Shown here: piece after piece, positions 1 through 6,484 of the stretch
Layout of the letters: every line of letters begins with the position of its first letter
Position numbering within the stretch: the stretch's first letter is position 1
From: an uncultured Clostridia bacterium
GTDB taxonomy: Bacteria > Bacillota > Clostridia > Oscillospirales > CAG-272
Reading direction: 5' to 3'
Assembly (NCBI GenBank): GCA_947588825.1
Contig: CANPZU010000022.1
Span: forward strand, 1 to 40,590
Length of the DNA stretch: 40,590 bases
The notes under the pieces: generated by a model
Told to the model about the DNA's origin: nothing
Database searches by the model: none
The model's input: only the letters and a program-made list of their open reading frames with translations
Made by a program: the position numbers and the translations under genes

Positions 1-17
1 CCGCCAGCTTCCACCAA
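1..17 (+). repeat. attL: attL core: 3' end of a tRNA gene
   Basis: The sequence CCGCCAGCTTCCACCAA occurs here and again at the last 17 bases of the window. Bases 1-16 fit tRNA positions 61-76: T-stem 3' strand CCGCC, acceptor 3' strand AGCTTCC, discriminator A, then CCA. This is the usual target of phage tyrosine integrases, so the phage probably sits in the 3' end of a tRNA gene and restores it. The rest of the tRNA lies outside the window, so its amino acid cannot be named; its 5' acceptor strand should read GGAAGCT. Confidence 0.85.
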
Positions 18-23
18 AGCACC

Positions 24-56
24 AAGAAAGCGCCTAAATAGGCGCTTTCTTCTTTT
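24..56 (+). terminator. Intrinsic terminator just inside attL
   Basis: An 11-bp perfect stem (24-34 with 41-51) with a 6-base loop is followed by a T-rich stretch. It lies directly after the tRNA 3' end and on the phage side of the core, so the prophage would supply the terminator of the interrupted tRNA transcript. On the minus strand it lies beyond the integrase stop, but the T-rich tail is weak in that direction. Confidence 0.75.
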
Positions 57-57
57 C

Positions 58-85
58 TATCCACGAAAAATCCCCGAATTTTTCA
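58..85 (+). repeat. 28-bp direct repeat, left copy (putative integrase arm site)
   Basis: These 28 bases recur exactly at 40427-40454 in the same orientation. The inner part contains a GAAAAAT/ATTTTTC inverted repeat. In the excised circle the two copies would lie on either side of the attP core, 40 and 119 bases away, which is where arm-type integrase sites are expected. The left copy overlaps the integrase stop codon. Confidence 0.6.
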
Positions 86-1198
86 CTTGATTCTGTTTAG
101 AATCTTCACGGCGCGCTCTTCCTCGCGGGGATAGAGGTGCGAGTAGGTATTCCAAGTCATCTCGATTTTGGAGTGACCCAGACGCCGGGCAATCTCCTGA
201 ATATTTATGCCTTCGTTAGCGAGGAGCGAGACGTGCGTATGCCGGAAGTCGTGAATCCGGATGACCGGAACGCCCGCCTCTTTTGCGTATTCCTCGTTTC
301 GCCGCGCGATACTCGAATCCCTCAGACACTGAACGCCGCCGCAAACCTTATAATCCTCCGAGAATCCCGGGTCGCTGCGCTGATATTCTTTGTGTTCAGC
401 GAGGACTTTTATAAGCGGCTCCGGCATTTGCAAGTCGCGGACGCTCGACTTATTCTTCGGCGGCGTCTCAACGTCGTCGCCTCTGAGCTTCTGAGTGACG
501 CTTCGGCGGACGTGAATTATGTCGCCATCGATGTCGGACCAGCGCAGCGCATTTATCTCTCCCTTCCTCATACCCGTATAAAACGCGATATTAAAAAAGA
601 CGTAATACCCGCGGTCGGTCATGGTGTCGGTGTGCTTCGCCGCGGCCGTAATGAACGCCTTGAACTGCGCTGCCGTGTAATAGTGAAGCTTCTCATCCTG
701 CGTCTTGAAATAGGCGTCCTTGAAATTGCCGACCGAGTCGAGCGGATTTCGCTGGATATATTGAAGCCGGACGGCATAATTCAGGAGGGTGCTAAACTCT
801 TTGAAAATGTTTTGTTTTGTGCGGATTTTGAGGTCTGACGCTCCGACCTCGGTCTTCCACTTTTGGAGGACCGCGACGGAAAGCTTATCGAGCCTCATTT
901 TGCCGAACCTCGGCAGGATATAGCGCTCGAGGTTCCGGCGGTTCTTGTCGTAGGTCGTCGCTCTGACCTCCGCCTTCTTGGCAGCCATATACTCGTCGTA
1001 AAGCTCCCTCACAGTCATGCTCTGCGGGGGAGATTCTTTTATATCCTGAAGAAGCTTCAGCTCTAAAAGCTGCGCCTCGTTTCTCCCGTAGGCTGTGCGC
1101 TCAACCTGATGGTACCTCCCGGCGGTGTCGGTGTAGTTTACCCTTACCCGATATCTTTGCTTTCCGTCTTTCGAGCCGTCCATCTTGTATATAGGCAT
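83..1198 (-). CDS. int: Tyrosine integrase
   Basis: Site-specific recombinase of 371 residues that integrates and excises the prophage at attP/attB. The N-terminal part (about 1-60) looks like an arm-DNA-binding domain. Residues 65-155 form the core-binding SAM-like domain (opening TVRELYDEYM), and the rest is the catalytic domain. Visible catalytic residues are R211 in TGMRKGE, H316 and R319 in HDFRH, H342 in RRLGH and the nucleophile Y352 in NTYSHLYP. The likely catalytic lysine lies near 248-250. An AAAGGAGG site lies before the ATG. It is the last gene of the leftward lysogeny operon and ends inside the left arm repeat, beside attL. Length and motifs are normal, so it is probably active. 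No excisionase gene was recognised next to it. Confidence 0.96.
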   Translation of the reverse strand: MPIYKMDGSKDGKQRYRVRVNYTDTAGRYHQVERTAYGRNEAQLLELKLLQDIKESPPQSMTVRELYDEYMAAKKAEVRATTYDKNRRNLERYILPRFGKMRLDKLSVAVLQKWKTEVGASDLKIRTKQNIFKEFSTLLNYAVRLQYIQRNPLDSVGNFKDAYFKTQDEKLHYYTAAQFKAFITAAAKHTDTMTDRGYYVFFNIAFYTGMRKGEINALRWSDIDGDIIHVRRSVTQKLRGDDVETPPKNKSSVRDLQMPEPLIKVLAEHKEYQRSDPGFSEDYKVCGGVQCLRDSSIARRNEEYAKEAGVPVIRIHDFRHTHVSLLANEGINIQEIARRLGHSKIEMTWNTYSHLYPREEERAVKILNRIK

Positions 1199-1211
1199 TA
1201 TCGTGCCTCCT

Positions 1212-1634
1212 TTAAGGATAACAATGCTTGCATGGAACGTAGCCGAGGTCGAGAACCGCTTGGCGCGAGGCGTGAATGTCTTTACGGTTTAACGGGTCAA
1301 TCTCCGACACGTCATTACAATCCGGCTCGTGGAATTTCATGGTCGAAGTGTTGAGAACAAAATCCCGCTCCTCCAGGTCGGGGTCCTGCGTCTCGGTCGG
1401 CTCCGGCGGCTCGGTCATGACGGTGGTGATTTCCTCCGTCGTTGTGACGGTCGGCTCTGTCTCCGGCGCTGTCTCCTCGGAGACCGTCGTAACGGCTGAT
1501 GTCGGCTCGGTCGCTTTTGCCTGCACGGCATCGTCTTTAGAATCACCGCCGGAGAATGCGGCGACCCCGATACCGATAGCCGCGATTAAAGCAAGGCCGC
1601 CGGTAATGCCTTTTCCTGAGCTTGATTTACTCAT
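1212..1634 (-). CDS. Membrane-anchored protein with Thr/Glu-rich stalk and C-terminal Cys motif
   Basis: A 140-residue protein. Residues 10-28 form a hydrophobic segment that is a signal anchor or signal peptide. A long Thr/Glu/Pro-rich stretch (about 35-88) looks like an extracellular stalk. The C-terminal 48 residues carry the pattern VLNTSTMKFHEPDC, then GYVPCKHC. The F-H-x-x-x-C plus GYxPCKxC arrangement resembles the small Ada-like metal-binding module found at the ends of some secreted nucleases and competence proteins. No enzyme domain precedes it here. It lies between the integrase and a lipoprotein in the lysogeny operon, so it is probably made in the lysogen, possibly as surface cargo or an exclusion factor. 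Function is unknown; the module assignment is family recall. Confidence 0.75.
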   Translation of the reverse strand: MSKSSSGKGITGGLALIAAIGIGVAAFSGGDSKDDAVQAKATEPTSAVTTVSEETAPETEPTVTTTEEITTVMTEPPEPTETQDPDLEERDFVLNTSTMKFHEPDCNDVSEIDPLNRKDIHASRQAVLDLGYVPCKHCYP

Positions 1635-1652
1635 GTCTTTTACCTCATTTCG

Positions 1653-2120
1653 TCAAGACAGCAGGCTCGGAAGCACCCAGACATCCGTCGCGTAGTCCTT
1701 CAGGTCCGTGGTCAGAATTGTCTCGTTGTACACTCCGTCTATCGCCGCCTTGTCGACGGTGAACTGTATAACCTTAGACTCAGAGCCGTCGGTCATGTCG
1801 GCGACCGCCCAGTATTCTATCTCCCCGCAAGTATTGAAGCCGTTGAGCCGAATCAGGTCGGCGACCGCGAGGAAGTTTTGATTGACGGTCATCTCGTTGG
1901 TGAGGTTCGATTTGGTCTTTGCCTTGATGATGACCTTGCTACCGTTCTGGGTTACGCTCAGAAGCTCGCCGTAGTGGAGATTTACGCCGGTGAAATCGAT
2001 TTCCTTTGCGAACGCGGTCGGCTCGGAGAAGTCGAGAACGACCGGCGGCTCCGAAGAACCGCAGGCGCACAGGCCGAGCGCTAAAACCGCAGCGACTAAG
2101 ATGACGATAAGCTTTTTCAT
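1653..2120 (-). CDS. Putative lipoprotein of the lysogeny operon
   Basis: A 155-residue protein that begins with a lysine-rich signal peptide (MKKLIVILV) and a lipobox-like ALGLCAC, with lipidation most likely at one of these cysteines. The start at 2120 was chosen because AAGGAGT lies seven bases upstream; an upstream ATG at 2150 has no such site. The mature part is probably a small beta-rich domain, and I recognise no family. The gene is co-directional with the repressor and integrase, so it is probably expressed in lysogens. Prophage lipoproteins in this position sometimes block superinfection, but nothing in the sequence proves that role. Confidence 0.75.
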   Translation of the reverse strand: MKKLIVILVAAVLALGLCACGSSEPPVVLDFSEPTAFAKEIDFTGVNLHYGELLSVTQNGSKVIIKAKTKSNLTNEMTVNQNFLAVADLIRLNGFNTCGEIEYWAVADMTDGSESKVIQFTVDKAAIDGVYNETILTTDLKDYATDVWVLPSLLS

Positions 2121-2156
2121 GATACTGACTCCTTTACTTTTTAAATTCAATGTAGA

Positions 2157-2753
2157 TTATCCGGCCGACTCGTTTAACGACTCTGCGCCGTCCTTTCCCC
2201 TGTCGACGTCGAGAAGCTTGGCGACCGCGTCCTTAATGCCGTCGTCGGCGGTACGGTACGCGAGGAGTATTTCATTTTCCTCGGAGGTGAGCGCTGACGG
2301 CTTAAGGTCTGGCTCTCTCATAACGTCCGACCAACCTACTAAATACTTTGCGCTGACGTTTAGCGCACGCGCTAAGGTCTCGATACGGTCGAGCGGCACC
2401 TTGTCGGTTGTGCCGGAGGCATATCGCTGAATCGCTGATTGAGGTATACCGGATAAGCGCTCCAATTCTCGCTGACTTATGCCGGCGTATTCCATTGCGA
2501 GGCTTAATCTTTCGGCAAACGGTGGCTTGCGCCCGACTAACGGCTGTATCAAGTCATCAACCTGTATCCCGAAATACTCCGCTATCATTTGAAGCTTCGG
2601 CAGCGTCGGCAGGATTTTACCAACGCACCAAGTATTGAACGTCGTGGGCGCGACGCCAAGAGCCGCCGCGACGTCTCTTTGCTGTCGCCCGGACAGTCTA
2701 ATAAAATACTCGATGTTAGAGGCAAAACACTTTTTCATTTCGTCTTCAGACAT
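2157..2753 (-). CDS. Double XRE-type HTH regulator
   Basis: A 198-residue protein with two helix-turn-helix domains of the XRE/Cro-CI type in tandem. The first spans about 8-70 (QQRDVAAALGVAPTTFNTW). The second spans about 78-142 (ISQRELERLSGIPQSAIQRY) and ends with the usual ALNVSAKYLVGW. The C-terminus is acidic and has no peptidase. A GGGGGG-rich ribosome site lies upstream. It follows the S24 repressor by 21 bases and is surely in the same transcript. Two DNA-binding domains in one chain could bind two adjacent half-sites or bridge operators. It could be a second repressor or a regulator of integrase and cargo genes. Confidence 0.85.
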   Translation of the reverse strand: MSEDEMKKCFASNIEYFIRLSGRQQRDVAAALGVAPTTFNTWCVGKILPTLPKLQMIAEYFGIQVDDLIQPLVGRKPPFAERLSLAMEYAGISQRELERLSGIPQSAIQRYASGTTDKVPLDRIETLARALNVSAKYLVGWSDVMREPDLKPSALTSEENEILLAYRTADDGIKDAVAKLLDVDRGKDGAESLNESAG

Positions 2754-2774
2754 TTTATCCTTCCCCCCTTTACT

Positions 2775-3416
2775 TTAATAAAGATTTTTCACTATTTTCA
2801 TGACCTTCCCTACAACCCTGACCCTCTGAACCTCGGCGCCGATGAATGTTATCGGCACATATGCGGGGTTGAGGCTGATGAATGTTATATAATCCGTGTC
2901 GTACTTGACGCGCTTGACGAAGCCTTCGTCGCCGTCGACCAAAAAGGCTCCGATGTCGCCCGAGTCGACCGAGTCCTGCTTGCGAATCAACAAAAGGTCG
3001 CCGTCTTCGATTTTCGGAGACATTGAGTCGCCTTTTACCCGCAGATAGAAATAATCGTCGGTGGCATATTTCTCCTCGACCGGCTCCCACCCAAGGATTT
3101 CGTCGCTGTCGGTGACGAATTCGCCGAGTCCCGCCGAGATTGAGCCGTAAATCGGTCTTAAACCCATGCGCCCGGTCGGGACGACGTTGAACGCGCGGGA
3201 GATGGCGGCGTCGTCCACCTCGTCATTGATAAGGTACTCCGGAGTCGTATGAAGAATCTCGGCGAGCTTCGCAATTTTGTCGCGGCGCATGTTTTGAATC
3301 ATACCGGTCTCCCATTTCAAGACGGTCGCCTTACTTACGCCGACATATTTGCCGACCTGTTCAAGCGTGAGGTCTAATTTTTTTCGTAAATATTTGATTT
3401 TATCGCCCGTATCCAC
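2775..3416 (-). CDS. CI-like repressor with S24 (LexA-type) peptidase domain
   Basis: Master lysogeny repressor, 213 residues. Residues 5-65 are an XRE HTH (LTLEQVGKYVGVSKATVLKWE). The C-terminal half is an S24 autopeptidase with nucleophile S131 in KGDSMSP and general base K168 in GFVKRV. The likely self-cleavage bond is A95-G96 in ISAGLGE. RecA-stimulated cleavage after DNA damage would induce the phage. The GTG start at 3416 was chosen because AAAGGAGG lies seven bases upstream; an open frame runs to 3530 but would swallow the promoter. The gene is divergent from the Cro-like gene across a shared operator region and heads the leftward operon. Confidence 0.93.
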   Translation of the reverse strand: MDTGDKIKYLRKKLDLTLEQVGKYVGVSKATVLKWETGMIQNMRRDKIAKLAEILHTTPEYLINDEVDDAAISRAFNVVPTGRMGLRPIYGSISAGLGEFVTDSDEILGWEPVEEKYATDDYFYLRVKGDSMSPKIEDGDLLLIRKQDSVDSGDIGAFLVDGDEGFVKRVKYDTDYITFISLNPAYVPITFIGAEVQRVRVVGKVMKIVKNLY

Positions 3417-3453
3417 TGAATTTCCTCCTTTTTTGCGTTTACTCTGTGTGCTG

Positions 3454-3482
3454 ATTATAACATAAAAGTTTCCTAATTGCAA
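3454..3482 (-). promoter_or_regulatory. Leftward promoter for the repressor operon
   Basis: On the minus strand TTGCAA (3477-3482) and a perfect TATAAT (3454-3459) are separated by 17 bases, about 40 bases upstream of the repressor start. The -35 box and spacer overlap the inverted repeat 3469-3489, so the repressor probably controls its own synthesis. Confidence 0.75.
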
Positions 3483-3489
3483 TAGGAAA
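3469..3489. promoter_or_regulatory. Operator-like inverted repeat
   Basis: TTTCCTA (3469-3475) and TAGGAAA (3483-3489) are perfect inverted arms around a 7-base centre. Single half-sites of the form TTTCTTA occur at 3510-3516 and, inverted, at 3564-3570, flanking the rightward promoter. This layout fits binding of the CI-like and Cro-like proteins. Confidence 0.7.
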
Positions 3490-3523
3490 AAGCAAATTTT
3501 CGAAAAAAGTTTCTTAAAAGCTA

Positions 3524-3552
3524 TTGACAAGTAAAAACATCTGTGATATCAT
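3524..3552 (+). promoter_or_regulatory. Rightward early promoter
   Basis: A consensus TTGACA (3524-3529) and TATCAT (3547-3552) are spaced by exactly 17 bases, 42 bases before the Cro-like start codon. It should drive the long early operon. TTTCTTA-type half-sites lie on both sides of it. Confidence 0.85.
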
Positions 3553-3593
3553 AAAGTTGCGGATAAGAAACGCAAACGAAAGGAGGCTAAAGA

Positions 3594-3800
3594 ATGGACA
3601 AGGACCTTTTAATCTATGAGATGAAGAAAAAAGGCCTGAATGTTTCAGAGCTATGCGCGAAAATAGGCATCTCCAAGTCCGCATTTTACCGCAAGTGCAA
3701 CGGAAAAACGGAGTTTAAGCTTGATGAAATCAAGAAAATCAAGGAAGTATTGAGCTTGGACTCCGTGACGCCTATTTTTTTCGCCGGTGAAGTTTCCTAA
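3594..3800 (+). CDS. Cro-like small HTH protein
   Basis: A 68-residue single-domain XRE-type HTH protein (LNVSELCAKIGISKSAFYRKCNG, written here as the helix pair at about 15-37). It is the first gene of the rightward transcript, with AAAGGAGG nine bases before the ATG. Size and position match Cro-type proteins that bind the shared operators and shut off repressor synthesis in lytic growth. Its stop codon lies inside a further inverted repeat of operator type (3793-3806). The Cro role is inferred from context. Confidence 0.85.
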   Translation: MDKDLLIYEMKKKGLNVSELCAKIGISKSAFYRKCNGKTEFKLDEIKKIKEVLSLDSVTPIFFAGEVS

Positions 3801-3806
3801 AGGAAA
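3793..3806. promoter_or_regulatory. Second operator-like palindrome after the Cro-like gene
   Basis: The perfect 14-base palindrome TTTCCTAAAGGAAA has the same half-site core (TTTCCT) as the main operator, but with a 2-base centre. It covers the stop codon of the Cro-like gene and lies 30 bases before the next start. It could be a distal operator or roadblock site. Confidence 0.5.
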
Positions 3807-3835
3807 TTTTCTCAATAAGAAAGGAGATTGTAAAA

Positions 3836-4168
3836 ATGACTAAAACAGGACGGGGAATGTTCAACACCATCAACCTCGAGGCGGCTCTGAGGCTTTACTA
3901 CAAGCGAATCGAGCTGAGCAACGACGACATTCGGGAGATATTCGGGCCGATGAGCTCGTCGACGATGTCGCGCCTAAAGAAAAAGGCGCTCGAGCAAATG
4001 GCCATAGACGGCACCCACCCGATGTGGGACGCCCGATGCGTACATACCGAATCGGCGTTCAAGGCTTGGAAGCTCGACCCCGCGGACCTCGAAAGGCGTC
4101 TCGCGAAGCTTCGCAAGCTCGGACTTGAAGAAGGAGAAGAGGGAGGAGCGCAAAGTGTCAAAGGATAG
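3836..4168 (+). CDS. Early HTH-type hypothetical protein
   Basis: A 110-residue, charged, helical protein. Residues 10-50 contain a possible helix-turn-helix (DDIREIFGPMSSSTMSRLKKKA), and the C-terminal third is a charged helix (DLERRLAKLRKLGLEEGEE). AAGGAGA lies before the ATG. It overlaps the next gene by 14 bases, so translation is coupled. It is probably an early DNA-binding regulator; no family is recognised with confidence. Confidence 0.75.
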   Translation: MTKTGRGMFNTINLEAALRLYYKRIELSNDDIREIFGPMSSSTMSRLKKKALEQMAIDGTHPMWDARCVHTESAFKAWKLDPADLERRLAKLRKLGLEEGEEGGAQSVKG

Positions 4169-4835
4169 AAAAATCATCATAGCCGAGCGCGGCGGCATTG
4201 TGACCGTCCGGGAGGCTCCGCAGGGACCTATCGGTCTCGAGCATTTGCAAAAGCTTGTCGGCGGGTACATAGAAGTCGTTCCGACCAAGCTCGACGACGA
4301 CATCGTCATGGTAGTCGACGAAGAGGGAAAGCTTAAGGGCAAAGAGTACAACCGAGTCGCGACCGAGGCCTCCAGCTTCGGCGCATTCGACCCTATCGTC
4401 GGCTCCGGGGTGATTCTCCAAGAGGTCTTCGGCGAGCTCATGGGCGTCGAGGCAGACCGCACCGCGGAAATAATCAAACGCTTGGACAGGCTATACACGG
4501 AAGAAGGCGCCAAGCTCGAGTCGGCGATACTATTCAGACCTGTCGAAGACCCGCGTCTCGCAAAGGAGGTTCAGGTCGCCGTCGACATAACGACCGGAAA
4601 GTCTATGGCTTTCGTCATGCGCCTCGGCGCCGCTGCCGAGCAGCATCTTATCGAGGCCGCACGGAGCGCCGATGAGGAAATGATTAAAAACAAACCGGAC
4701 GGCTATATCGTTCTTGACCTCGACGTCGCGCCGAACGCTTTTACGACGAGCAACGTGTTCGACACGCTCGACGAGGCTAAGCTATGGGTATCTAAAAACT
4801 TTCCGAAGACAAAAGAGAGGAGCTGGCTCAAATGA
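4155..4835 (+). CDS. DUF3846-type protein
   Basis: A 226-residue protein. The N-terminal 90 residues fit the DUF3846 pattern seen in phage and plasmid genes (LQKLVGGYIEVVP, then DEEGKLKGKEYNR and FDPIVGSGVIL). The remainder is acidic and of unknown role. The GTG at 4155 was chosen over a TTG at 4125 because GAGGAG lies six bases upstream. The stop overlaps the next ATG. Molecular function is unknown; homologues are typical early phage genes. Confidence 0.75.
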   Translation: MSKDRKIIIAERGGIVTVREAPQGPIGLEHLQKLVGGYIEVVPTKLDDDIVMVVDEEGKLKGKEYNRVATEASSFGAFDPIVGSGVILQEVFGELMGVEADRTAEIIKRLDRLYTEEGAKLESAILFRPVEDPRLAKEVQVAVDITTGKSMAFVMRLGAAAEQHLIEAARSADEEMIKNKPDGYIVLDLDVAPNAFTTSNVFDTLDEAKLWVSKNFPKTKERSWLK

Positions 4836-5032
4836 AAAAGCTATTGAAGAGGATAACCCTCCGCGGGGTTCTGACCGCGCTGGCGGCGGCGCTTCTGGTA
4901 TTCGCGTTCATTATCGCGGACTTTGAAGAGCACCGAACCCTTGCGCTTCTCCTCGCGGTACCGGCCGAGACCTGGCTGACCGCTTGGGTATTCACCACCA
5001 TGAGCGACGAAGAGTATCAGTGGTGGCGATAA
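4832..5032 (+). CDS. Small two-helix membrane protein
   Basis: A 66-residue protein with a basic N-terminus and two hydrophobic segments (about 12-29 and 36-53), separated by a short EEHRT turn. It overlaps the previous stop by ATGA and the next start by TAATG, so it is a coupled member of the early operon. No family recognised; it may alter the host membrane or exclude other phages. Confidence 0.65.
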   Translation: MKKLLKRITLRGVLTALAAALLVFAFIIADFEEHRTLALLLAVPAETWLTAWVFTTMSDEEYQWWR

Positions 5033-5457
5033 TGGAGGAAATGACGAAAAAATGTCCGATATGCGGGACGGAATTCAAGACGGCCAACTCTAAGCGAATA
5101 TATTGCAGCTCGCAGTGCCGCGTATATTATTGCGCAAGGAGATTCGCGGAGCGCCGGCGCGAAAAGGTCGAGACCGAGGGCGTCTGTTTCCGGTGCGGAA
5201 TAAGGCCGGCCGAACCCGGCCGTACACGCTGCACCGAGTGTCTGGCGGCCGCCAGAGAGTACCAGCGCCAATGGTCCCGCAAGCATAGGGCGGAGGCGGC
5301 GAAAAAGAATAACACGCTCAAAGAGCGGAGGTGCCGGATTTTCTATTGCGGCCGGCGCGGCGGAAGCTACTGCTGCAGCTTTTGCAATCGGCGCGCCAAC
5401 TGTCCGAACCGGTGCCTCAATTCGCCCGCCAAGTGTAATCAATACGAAGGAGGATAA
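5032..5457 (+). CDS. Cysteine-rich zinc-finger protein
   Basis: A 141-residue protein with several zinc-binding candidates. CPICG pairs with CSSQC (about 8-30), CFRCG pairs with CTEC (about 50-72), and a third Cys cluster lies at the end (YCCSFCNRRANC and CLNSPAKC). Linkers are Arg/Lys-rich, which suggests nucleic-acid binding. The ATG at 5032 overlaps the previous stop (TAATG); an ATG at 5041 is an alternative. No enzyme motif is visible. Confidence 0.7.
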   Translation: MEEMTKKCPICGTEFKTANSKRIYCSSQCRVYYCARRFAERRREKVETEGVCFRCGIRPAEPGRTRCTECLAAAREYQRQWSRKHRAEAAKKNNTLKERRCRIFYCGRRGGSYCCSFCNRRANCPNRCLNSPAKCNQYEGG

Positions 5458-5463
5458 GAAAAA

Positions 5464-6009
5464 ATGACCGAAAAAGACAGAAGCTTCCTTGAGTCCAAGC
5501 TGGGAGTGTTCTACGGGCAAATAACAAGCCTCGCGGAGCTCCTTGAAGAAATATCCGACGCGACCGGAGAGGACGAGCACGGCAGGCTTCAGCGCGTCCG
5601 CATCACCCAGCTGCTCACGCGCCTGATTCACGCCGCTAACCAAACGCTCGAGGATTTTATCGAGCAGCTTTACAACGGCGACGGCGAAGAGATTCTTTAC
5701 AACGAGACCGCAGGGCTGATGCGCAGATACGGCCGGACCGTTAAGGCGTTCAGCGACAAGAAGGGCGACACCGCGGAGGACAAAGCGGTACGCGAGATTC
5801 TACAGGCCCGAGCCGCCGAGGACTCCTGGGTGATGACCTCGATTCTCGGCTTCGGTGCGGTCTTCTTCAAGGACGGCACGGTCAACGGATTCAAGGGCGC
5901 TAAAATGTACACGCTGGACATTGATGACGACGACGCGGAGCTCCGCATACTAAAACGACCTCAGAAAAGAGCAGACGAAGGAGGAAACAACAATGAAGAT
6001 AACGCTTGA
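5464..6009 (+). CDS. Hypothetical early protein
   Basis: A 181-residue soluble protein, helical in the first 120 residues (LAELLEEI, LTRLIHAANQTLEDFIEQL) and acidic towards the C-terminus (DIDDDDAE). AAGGAGG lies 11 bases before the ATG. It overlaps the next gene by 17 bases. I recognise no domain, and its role in early growth is unknown. Confidence 0.7.
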   Translation: MTEKDRSFLESKLGVFYGQITSLAELLEEISDATGEDEHGRLQRVRITQLLTRLIHAANQTLEDFIEQLYNGDGEEILYNETAGLMRRYGRTVKAFSDKKGDTAEDKAVREILQARAAEDSWVMTSILGFGAVFFKDGTVNGFKGAKMYTLDIDDDDAELRILKRPQKRADEGGNNNEDNA

Positions 6010-6484
6010 ATTTAACAGCCTGACCGACTTACTTAAGGAGCTTCCGAGGCTGTCGCATGTAATCGAGACGCCGCCCGACTCGGAAGGCTTTATCGAAATA
6101 GCCGCGGCCGACGAGGCCGAAAAGGACCGCAAAATCCGAGTAGGCACGGCCGAACCCGACGCGCCCGAACCCGGAAAACCCGCACAGACGAAGCAGACGC
6201 GCGCCGGAGCGGCCGCGGAGGCTAAGCCTGAAAAGAATACGCCGAAGACCGAAGACGCCTCAGACACGCCTCCGTTCGACGAGGTGAGCGTCACCGATGT
6301 GCGCGCGGCTCTCAACGCTCTCCTCAAGGCCCACCGCCGCGACGCCGCAATGAAGATTCTCGCCTCGTTCGGCGCGACCGGTGTCTCCGGCCTCAAAGCG
6401 GCAAATTACGCCGAGGTAGTCGAGAAGGCTAAGGCCGCGAAGAACATGAGCGACGAGGAATATGAGCGGGAGTACGGCTCATGA
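5993..6484 (+). CDS. Hypothetical protein with small helical C-terminal domain
   Basis: A 163-residue protein in three parts: a short ordered N-terminus (1-40), a low-complexity Ala/Pro/Glu linker (45-95), and a helical C-terminal domain (VSVTDVRAALNALLKAHRRDAAMKI, shown here only as the helix starting near 99). The C-terminal pattern, ending in LKAANYAEVVEKAK, is common in phage proteins next to DUF2800 genes. ATGA overlap with the DUF2800 gene suggests coupled expression. Function unknown. Confidence 0.7.
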   Translation: MKITLEFNSLTDLLKELPRLSHVIETPPDSEGFIEIAAADEAEKDRKIRVGTAEPDAPEPGKPAQTKQTRAGAAAEAKPEKNTPKTEDASDTPPFDEVSVTDVRAALNALLKAHRRDAAMKILASFGATGVSGLKAANYAEVVEKAKAAKNMSDEEYEREYGS

